NCBI GenBank assembly: GCA_015494485.1
Contig: WGBF01000323.1
Coordinates: 1-6,146, forward strand
Direction: 5' to 3'
DNA length: 6,146 nt
Source of the DNA: a bacterium
GTDB taxonomy: Bacteria; Calditrichota; Calditrichia; RBG-13-44-9; J042
Positions 1-4,705 of this stretch are shown here, in pieces; the first letter of the stretch is position 1; every line of letters begins with the position of its first letter. A program made the translations under genes and the position numbers. The notes beneath the pieces are model-generated. The model was not told the DNA's origin. It worked only from the letters and a program-made list of their open reading frames with translations, and made no database searches.

Positions 1-681
1 GGCATTGGCTTTGACGGCGATGCCGACCGCATCGGGGTTATTGACGAAAACGGGGAAGTGATCTGGGGTGATCGCTTGATGATTATCTTTGCGCGTGACA
101 TCTTAAAAGACCATCCCGGCGCCAAAATTATTTTCGATGTAAAATGTTCCCAGGCGTTGCCGGAAGCCATTGAAAAAGCCGGTGGTGTGCCCATCATGTG
201 GAAAACGGGGCATTCCCTTTTGAAAAAGAAAATGAAAGAAACCGGTGCGCTGCTGGGTGGCGAAATGAGTGGTCACATTGTATTCGCCCATAATTTTTAC
301 GGCTTTGATGACGCCATTTACTCCGCTGCCCGACTGCTGGAAATCCTTTCCCGGGATACCAAACCCATCCGGGAATATCTGGCAGATGTGCCGGAATACT
401 TTGCCACCCCGGAAATCCGTGCCGAAGTGGCTGACGACAAAATTAAATTTGAAATGGCCCGCAAAGCCGCGGAATACTTCAAGGAACATTACGAAGTGGT
501 GGATATTGACGGCGTGCGCATCTTGTTTGGTGATGGCTGGGGACTGGTACGCCCCTCCAATACGCAGCCGGTTATTGTAATGCGGTTTGAAGCCCGAACA
601 CCGGAGCGGCTGGAAGAAATCAAAAATCTGGTCATAAACAAGCTCAAAGAATTTGGCGAAATCCGTTTTAACGGCCATTAA
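1..681 (+). CDS. manB: Phosphomannomutase/phosphoglucomutase, C-terminal half (5' end outside window)
   Basis: This is the C-terminal 226 residues of an alpha-D-phosphohexomutase, a cytoplasmic enzyme that interconverts hexose 6-phosphates and hexose 1-phosphates for nucleotide-sugar, polysaccharide or LPS synthesis. The frame is open from base 1, so the gene begins upstream. The family is usually about 450-460 aa, so roughly half is missing. The Mg-binding loop DGDADR is at visible residues 5-10. The sugar-binding segment WKTGHS lies near residue 67-72, and the GEMSGH loop, whose Glu and Ser contact the sugar hydroxyls, lies near residue 87-92. The C-terminal phosphate-binding loop RPSNTQP is at about 184-190. 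The WKTGHS/GEMSGH combination and the FGFDD-like region resemble Pseudomonas AlgC-type dual PMM/PGM enzymes more than GlmM, which favours mannose/glucose phosphates. Exact substrate preference cannot be read from the sequence. All key visible loops are intact, so the gene looks functional. Confidence 0.93.
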   Translation, partial: GIGFDGDADRIGVIDENGEVIWGDRLMIIFARDILKDHPGAKIIFDVKCSQALPEAIEKAGGVPIMWKTGHSLLKKKMKETGALLGGEMSGHIVFAHNFYGFDDAIYSAARLLEILSRDTKPIREYLADVPEYFATPEIRAEVADDKIKFEMARKAAEYFKEHYEVVDIDGVRILFGDGWGLVRPSNTQPVIVMRFEARTPERLEEIKNLVINKLKEFGEIRFNGH

Positions 682-683
682 TT

Positions 684-712
684 TGATGCTATCCCGTTTT
701 CCAATAGCATCG
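684..712 (+). other. Short perfect inverted repeat (hairpin) after the mutase gene
   Basis: GATGCTAT (685-692) and ATAGCATC (704-711) are exact inverted complements separated by 11 nt, with one extra T-G wobble pair at the base. The element begins three bases after the mutase stop codon. It lacks the GC-rich stem and following T-run of a normal intrinsic terminator. It could be a weak terminator, an mRNA 3'-end stabiliser or a chance repeat. No function is proven. Confidence 0.4.
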
Positions 713-762
713 CACGCAAATTGACGATAATTTTACCCATGAACCAGAAGGGCAATACGCGC

Positions 763-1596
763 ATGCAGGAAGAAATTGCGCAGATTTTACAGGTAGGTAG
801 CCAGGCTGCCAAAACAGCCGGTGCCTACCTGTTATCCCACTTTGGAACCATCCGTCCGGATGAAGTAGATGAGAAGGGACGCAATGATTTTGTAACCTTT
901 GTGGACCGCGAATCGGAAAAACGGATTGTCCAGATTATCCGAGAAGCCTTTCCCCACCATGCCGTATTAGCAGAAGAAGGCGGCAGCTATCAGAAAGACG
1001 GTACATACCAATGGATTATTGATCCGCTGGACGGCACTACCAATTACATTCAACACATTCCCTTCTTTTGCGTCTCTCTTGGAGTGCGCAAAGGCAGTGA
1101 GGTGGTTGCGGCGATCATTTACGACCCCAATCACGATGAGCTGTTTACGGCTGCCCGTGGCCAGGGCGCCTGGTTAAATGGCAAACCCATTTCCGTTTCG
1201 GCCAACACCAGACCGGAACGTGCCGCACTGGCTACCGGTTATCCCTGGCGTACCAAGCGGTTACTTCCCCAATATTTGCTCACGTTTGAAGAAATTTTTC
1301 TTCATACGGCCGGTACCCGTCGCCTGGGTTCTGCGGCAATGGATTTGTGCTACGTTGCTGCCGGGCGCTTCGATGCGTTCTGGGAAATGGGACTCAGTCC
1401 CTGGGATATCGCCGCGGGCAGTTTGCTGGTGCAGGAAGCCGGCGGGGTGGTAACCGATTTCTGGAACGGCCCACACTTCCTGGAAACCGGGTTTATTATT
1501 GCCGGAAATGCCACCATGCACCGCCTTATTCAGGAAATTACCGGTTTTCATTTCAAACAATTTCAGCAATCAAAATTACGGGATAAAAAATTATGA
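763..1596 (+). CDS. suhB: Inositol-1-monophosphatase family protein (SuhB-like)
   Basis: This 277-aa protein is a Mg-dependent, Li-sensitive-type phosphatase of the IMPase/SuhB family, cytoplasmic, expected to dephosphorylate inositol 1-phosphate or related sugar phosphates. From the ATG at 763, the first metal ligand pair EE is at residues 71-72 in the context AVLAEEGG. The signature DPLDGTTN follows at 87-94, giving Asp87 and Asp90. The C-terminal signature SPWDIAAGSLLVQEAGG carries Asp215. The segment RLGSAAMDLCYVAAGR is very close to SuhB proteins. Length is near the usual 265-275. The frame is open further upstream, to a TTG at 721 and an ATG at 739. I prefer 763 because an AGAAGGG lies at 744-750 and the family's N-terminal helix starts there. 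The gene ends in an ATGA overlap with the next gene, implying translational coupling. In bacteria SuhB can also act in rRNA antitermination, and some family members are histidinol-phosphate or FBP phosphatases, so substrate is uncertain. Confidence 0.9.
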   Translation: MQEEIAQILQVGSQAAKTAGAYLLSHFGTIRPDEVDEKGRNDFVTFVDRESEKRIVQIIREAFPHHAVLAEEGGSYQKDGTYQWIIDPLDGTTNYIQHIPFFCVSLGVRKGSEVVAAIIYDPNHDELFTAARGQGAWLNGKPISVSANTRPERAALATGYPWRTKRLLPQYLLTFEEIFLHTAGTRRLGSAAMDLCYVAAGRFDAFWEMGLSPWDIAAGSLLVQEAGGVVTDFWNGPHFLETGFIIAGNATMHRLIQEITGFHFKQFQQSKLRDKKL

Positions 1597-2621
1597 ACGG
1601 GTCTCGGGGGCAACTCTCCGTTATTGCGTGCGACTCCGGCCGGCCCTTGGCGGAGCGCATCATGAAGGAACTCAATAATATCGCCAAACAGGAAGACGAA
1701 GCGATTTTCCATCGGTTGAAATACACCACAGAGGTGACCTTCCCCAATGGCGAAGTGAAGGTGGTCATCAATGAAAATATTCGGGGGGATGACCTGTATG
1801 TGGTGCAATGCATAGACGATCCATTGTCCGAAAAAACGGTGAATGACAATCTTCTGGCGGTGCTTACGGCCATCCATGCCGGCTATCAATCCGATGCGGA
1901 CCACATCACCGCTGTTCTTCCCCAATTTCCCTATTCCCGCCAGGAACGTCGCAAAACGCGGGAAGCCATTTCGGCTAAACTGGTTGCCAATATGCTGGAG
2001 TCCGCCGGAGCGCAACGCGTAATTACCCTGGATATTCACTCGGAAGCCATTCAGGGATTTTTTAATACGGCCAAGCTGGAAGACCTTCACGCGTCCGGGG
2101 TTATTATTGATTATTTGCAGAACATCCTGAAACTGGATCCCACTCGCCTGGTGGTTACCGGACCCGATGTGGGCAGCGCAGAACGGGCGCGCCATTATTC
2201 CAAAGTGCTGGGGGCCCATCTGGCTATTGTGGATAAAGCCCGGGACTATTCCCGCATCAGCACCATTGAAAGCATGCGTTTGGTCGGTCGAGTGAAAGGC
2301 ATGGAAGTGCTTATTGTGGATGATATGATTGCCACCGGCGGTACATTAATTAACGCTGCACGTCTGTTGAAGGAGAAGGGAGCGGAAAAAATTTATGTAG
2401 CCACCAGCTTGCCATTTTTTACCGGGAACTGCAAAGAAAAGATTGACAAAGCTTACAGCGATAACCTTATTGATCTCGTCATTGGCACCGACGCTGTTTT
2501 CCATGGCAAAGAGTTTGTGGAATCCACGCCGTGGTATCGGGAAGTCAGCATTGCCCCATTGTTTGCTCATGTGATTTACAATATTAATAAAAAACGCTCT
2601 GTGAGTGACCTGTTAAAATAA
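1593..2621 (+). CDS. prs: Ribose-phosphate pyrophosphokinase (PRPP synthetase), divergent subtype
   Basis: The enzyme transfers pyrophosphate from ATP to ribose 5-phosphate to make PRPP, the precursor of purines, pyrimidines, NAD, His and Trp. Both phosphoribosyltransferase-like halves are present. FPNGE is at residues 50-54, YSRQERRKTRE (ATP-binding region) at 114-124, and DIHSEAIQGFF with the metal-binding His149 at 147-157. The flexible-loop KAR (Lys215, Arg217) is retained, and the PRPP-binding loop VDDMIATGGT is at 242-251. It is 342 aa, longer than the ~315 aa of the E. coli type. It also differs around the catalytic loop (KARDYSR instead of the usual KRRPRANVSEV type) and in the C-terminal third, which has PWYREVSIAPLFA. 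It starts at the ATG in the ATGA overlap with the phosphatase gene. It is followed after 10 nt by the next gene with no visible terminator, which supports an operon. Catalytic residues look intact, so an active PRPP synthetase is likely. Phosphate/ADP allostery of the classical enzyme may differ. Confidence 0.93.
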   Translation: MNGSRGQLSVIACDSGRPLAERIMKELNNIAKQEDEAIFHRLKYTTEVTFPNGEVKVVINENIRGDDLYVVQCIDDPLSEKTVNDNLLAVLTAIHAGYQSDADHITAVLPQFPYSRQERRKTREAISAKLVANMLESAGAQRVITLDIHSEAIQGFFNTAKLEDLHASGVIIDYLQNILKLDPTRLVVTGPDVGSAERARHYSKVLGAHLAIVDKARDYSRISTIESMRLVGRVKGMEVLIVDDMIATGGTLINAARLLKEKGAEKIYVATSLPFFTGNCKEKIDKAYSDNLIDLVIGTDAVFHGKEFVESTPWYREVSIAPLFAHVIYNINKKRSVSDLLK

Positions 2622-2631
2622 ATGGGGCAAT

Positions 2632-4332
2632 GTGGTGAATAAAGTATTCTTCTTTCTGATAGCCCTACTTCTCTGGAGTAATCTGGCCGCTCAGGTCCAG
2701 GTGTTGTATCCGGAAATAAAAATCAATCCGCTGGACGGAACCCTTATTGGTACCTCCTACAAATTACCGAATGTGCCGCAGGGCGCTACGCTGCCTGTAA
2801 AAAAGGATACGTACGAAATCCGTGCGCTTCCCGGCCAATGGGCGCAATTTTTTATTGCCATTCCCCATCACCAACTGGTCACGCTAAATATTCAATCGGC
2901 TAAAAATTCGGACCTCCAAATATTTGCAATAGGCAATATTTCGGTTACAGAAGGAGAAGAAAACACCTATCCGGATGTACTGATTCCCCTGGAAATCACC
3001 ACCCCTCAGGTAGCTCGCCATATTCCAGAAACTTCTTTGCTGTCGGACCATCGGAAATGGGATGTGTTTTTTATTGAAGCACCGGTAAAAGAGCAAACCA
3101 TTCACATCAAGATCCGTACGGCGCAACAGACGGTAACGGTAGCCATTCACCCGATTCCTTATCCCCGTCCATCAATGGAATTTCTGTTTAATTTTAATGA
3201 ATATGGCGACAAATACCTGCAACCATTCCGCAAAGCCGGTTATTCTTCTTCTGAATTGCTTGAAATTGAACACCAGATATTTCGCCTGTTCGACAACCAT
3301 AATGGGGTGTTAAATCCCCTCCCTTACAAAAGCCAGAAAGGCACATTGCGGCGGGGCATGGGGCCCACGCTGGTAAATGGGAATTTGTTGCATCCCCAAC
3401 TGGATTGGCGTGCTTTTGACCACCGCTTTGGCCCGTTGTTTGATGGCACTGCATTTGACGACGGAAAACCAATTGAATATTTTTACCTGCCGTTTAATCC
3501 CAACTGGCCGGCGTCTTTTAAACTTTACACATCGGACCGCCAAAAATACGAAGCCATCTGGCAGGCATTTGCCCGGGAATTTATTCGCCATTTTAACGAA
3601 AAAAACTGGACTGGCACGCGTTTTCAGGTATACATGAACCAGAAACCCTCCCCCAAAAACAACATCCCCTGGAATCTGGATGAACCCAAAGGGGTTCAGG
3701 ATTACCGGGCATTGCGTTATTTTGGCAATTTAACCCATCGGGTATTTGCCAATGCAGCCCCTCTATCCATTGACTTTCGGATGGATATTTCACACTTTTA
3801 CTGCAGCAAACATCGGGGCAATCCGAAAAAAGATTTCCGGGTGAACGGTGGGTGGGATATTCTGGCGCCGGTAGTGGACACCTGGTTTATTTCCATTCAC
3901 TCGCTGCAGTCCGTTACTGCCCGCATAAAAGCGCGTGAATTAATGGATCTGGGAAAACAGGTGTGGGTGTACGGAAACACGCCCGCAATACCGGAACCCG
4001 GCTTTCGTGCAATTCAGGCGGTACTGTTTGCCCACAACCAGGCATGGAATGGTATGCTTATCTGGAAGACGTTTAATTTTACCGGTACGGTTCGCAACGG
4101 TAAGGATTGCATTGCCTACATATTACCGATCCAGGATACACCGACCGTCCTTCCGTCGCTACGCCTGAAACTCTTGCGGGAAGGATATCAACTCATCGAA
4201 TTGTTCACAGTACTCCGGATACATGCCGAATTCTCCGCTGCTTTACAGGAACACCTCGACCGTTTCCGTGCTACTCCGACACTGGAAAACTGGTTGCAAC
4301 TTCGAACTTTACTGGCATCCATCCCGAAATAA
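2632..4332 (+). CDS. Secreted protein resembling DUF4091/GH123-type glycoside hydrolases
   Basis: This 566-aa exported protein starts with a basic residue and a hydrophobic stretch ending LAA|QVQV, a typical signal peptidase I site near residue 20. No lipobox cysteine is present. Residues ~25-165 look like a beta-sandwich region. Residues ~180-500 contain aromatic-rich segments compatible with a TIM-barrel hydrolase. These include FYLPFNPNWP, an adjacent Asp-Glu pair in NLDEPK at 350-351, a VWVYGNTP segment and an AWNGMLIWK segment. Near residue 510-525, LRLKLLREGYQLIEL resembles the C-terminal LRLxLLREGxxDYEYL hallmark of DUF4091 proteins. GH123 beta-N-acetylgalactosaminidases use a neighbouring Asp-Glu pair in catalysis, so the pair is a plausible active site, but family assignment rests on recalled patterns. 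Substrate is unknown. The start is GTG at 2632 or the next codon, GTG 2635, which has better spacing from GGGG at 2624-2627. The gene probably shares a transcript with prs. Confidence 0.62.
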   Translation: MVNKVFFFLIALLLWSNLAAQVQVLYPEIKINPLDGTLIGTSYKLPNVPQGATLPVKKDTYEIRALPGQWAQFFIAIPHHQLVTLNIQSAKNSDLQIFAIGNISVTEGEENTYPDVLIPLEITTPQVARHIPETSLLSDHRKWDVFFIEAPVKEQTIHIKIRTAQQTVTVAIHPIPYPRPSMEFLFNFNEYGDKYLQPFRKAGYSSSELLEIEHQIFRLFDNHNGVLNPLPYKSQKGTLRRGMGPTLVNGNLLHPQLDWRAFDHRFGPLFDGTAFDDGKPIEYFYLPFNPNWPASFKLYTSDRQKYEAIWQAFAREFIRHFNEKNWTGTRFQVYMNQKPSPKNNIPWNLDEPKGVQDYRALRYFGNLTHRVFANAAPLSIDFRMDISHFYCSKHRGNPKKDFRVNGGWDILAPVVDTWFISIHSLQSVTARIKARELMDLGKQVWVYGNTPAIPEPGFRAIQAVLFAHNQAWNGMLIWKTFNFTGTVRNGKDCIAYILPIQDTPTVLPSLRLKLLREGYQLIELFTVLRIHAEFSAALQEHLDRFRATPTLENWLQLRTLLASIPK

Positions 4333-4347
4333 TACAAGTAATAGCAT

Positions 4348-4371
4348 AATGTTACAATATCATGTAATATT
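4348..4371 (+). terminator. Weak AT-rich hairpin after the secreted-protein gene
   Basis: AATGTTACA (4348-4356) can pair with TGTAATATT (4363-4371) over nine positions, eight Watson-Crick and one G-U, around a 6-nt loop. It begins 15 nt after the stop codon. The stem is almost all A-T and the downstream bases are not a clean T-run, so it is a poor intrinsic terminator. It is offered only because it is the best-placed hairpin at the end of the upstream operon. Confidence 0.25.
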
Positions 4372-4501
4372 TAAGCTTTGAACAGTAAATTTATTTATGT
4401 TCATTCTTGAGTATTATTTCACAATGTTGCAGAAAGAATGGACCCTCTTTCATTCATGATAATAAATATGAAATAAATTTTTCTTACCGCCCATTTTCCT
4501 C

Positions 4502-4529
4502 TTGCTTCTTATTCAAAAAAAATTAAATT
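4502..4529 (+). promoter_or_regulatory. Candidate promoter just upstream of the GC-rich leader block
   Basis: TTGCTT (4502-4507) and TAAATT (4524-4529) are separated by 16 nt and match the sigma-70 consensus at three and four of six positions. The expected start, near 4536, would place the GC-rich hairpin block at the very 5' end of the transcript. The match is weak and the surrounding AT-richness raises the chance of coincidence. Confidence 0.25.
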
Positions 4530-4541
4530 AGCGCATGGTTT

Positions 4542-4636
4542 GGGGCAAGACACATTGGCGGTGTATGTCAGTCCAGGGAAGGAATTGCCTAACCTTCCTG
4601 GCCAACCCGGATCCGGTTGTAAGCGTTCGGGGCCCT
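4542..4636 (+). ncRNA. Candidate structured 5' leader RNA of the SusC-like gene
   Basis: About 95 nt can fold as a multi-branched structure. GGGGC (4542-4546) pairs with GCCCT (4632-4636) as a closing helix with one G-U. ACAC (4550-4553) pairs with GTGT (4561-4564). CCAGG-G-AAGG (4573-4582) pairs with CCTTCCTGG (4593-4601) as a 9-bp stem with one bulged G and a 10-nt loop. CAACC (4603-4607) pairs with GGTTG (4615-4619), overlapping the 10-bp palindrome CCGGATCCGG (4607-4616). The block is sharply GC-rich between AT-rich flanks and sits 70 nt before a strongly translated start. I do not recognise it as a known riboswitch class. A cis-acting leader or a DNA operator are both possible. Confidence 0.35.
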
Positions 4637-4645
4637 TAATATATC
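4617..4645 (+). promoter_or_regulatory. Alternative candidate promoter inside the leader block
   Basis: TTGTAA (4617-4622) and TATATC (4640-4645) have an ideal 17-nt spacer, each matching the sigma-70 consensus at four of six bases. The -10 lacks the conserved final T. If used, transcription would start near 4652 and the GC-rich palindromes upstream would be DNA operator sites rather than RNA structure. Confidence 0.22.
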
Positions 4646-4692
4646 CCACGCACTTTATTTCATCACATTTAATCAATAATTAAACATTAATT

Positions 4693-4699
4693 GAGGAGG
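4693..4699 (+). promoter_or_regulatory. Strong Shine-Dalgarno of the SusC-like gene
   Basis: GAGGAGG lies 6 nt before the ATG at 4706 and fixes that start. It is far stronger than the ribosome binding sites of the other genes here. Such sites are uncommon in classical Bacteroidia, which is part of the argument for another FCB lineage. Confidence 0.85.
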
Positions 4700-4705
4700 C
4701 TTTAG

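Larger units (their letters stand above)
4333..4705 (+). other. Intergenic region: AT-rich DNA flanking a GC-rich structured block
   Basis: No convincing gene lies in these 373 nt. Bases ~4333-4530 are strikingly AT-rich and contain a weak hairpin and A/T runs. Bases ~4540-4636 switch abruptly to GC-rich sequence with several inverted repeats. Bases ~4637-4692 are AT-rich again, including a small inverted repeat (TTTAAT 4668-4673, ATTAAA 4679-4684) just before the ribosome binding site. The layout suits a terminator zone for the upstream operon followed by the promoter and untranslated leader of the SusC-like gene. Confidence 0.7.

Noticed and set aside
103..678. Long minus-strand open frame opposite the mutase gene
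   Set aside because: It lies wholly antisense to a clearly conserved enzyme, has no recognisable motifs and follows from codon bias of the true gene.
721..749. TTGACG at 721 as a -35 element for the phosphatase operon
   Set aside because: No plausible -10 hexamer occurs 16-18 nt downstream, and the position is only 40 nt from the preferred start codon.
1563..2219. 218-codon minus-strand open frame opposite prs
   Set aside because: It spans the junction of two conserved genes on the other strand and shows no domain-like features, so it is a shadow frame.
4542..4636. Bacterial SRP RNA or cobalamin riboswitch
   Set aside because: The fragment GTCAGTCCAGGGAAGG loosely recalls the SRP apical region, and GGTTGTAAGC loosely recalls part of a cobalamin riboswitch. 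However, the whole block does not fold into one long SRP hairpin with a GGAA tetraloop, and the conserved B12-box elements are missing or in the wrong order.
4333..4705. Insertion sequence or CRISPR array in the intergenic gap
   Set aside because: There is no transposase fragment, no matching terminal inverted repeats with target duplication, and no regularly spaced direct repeats.
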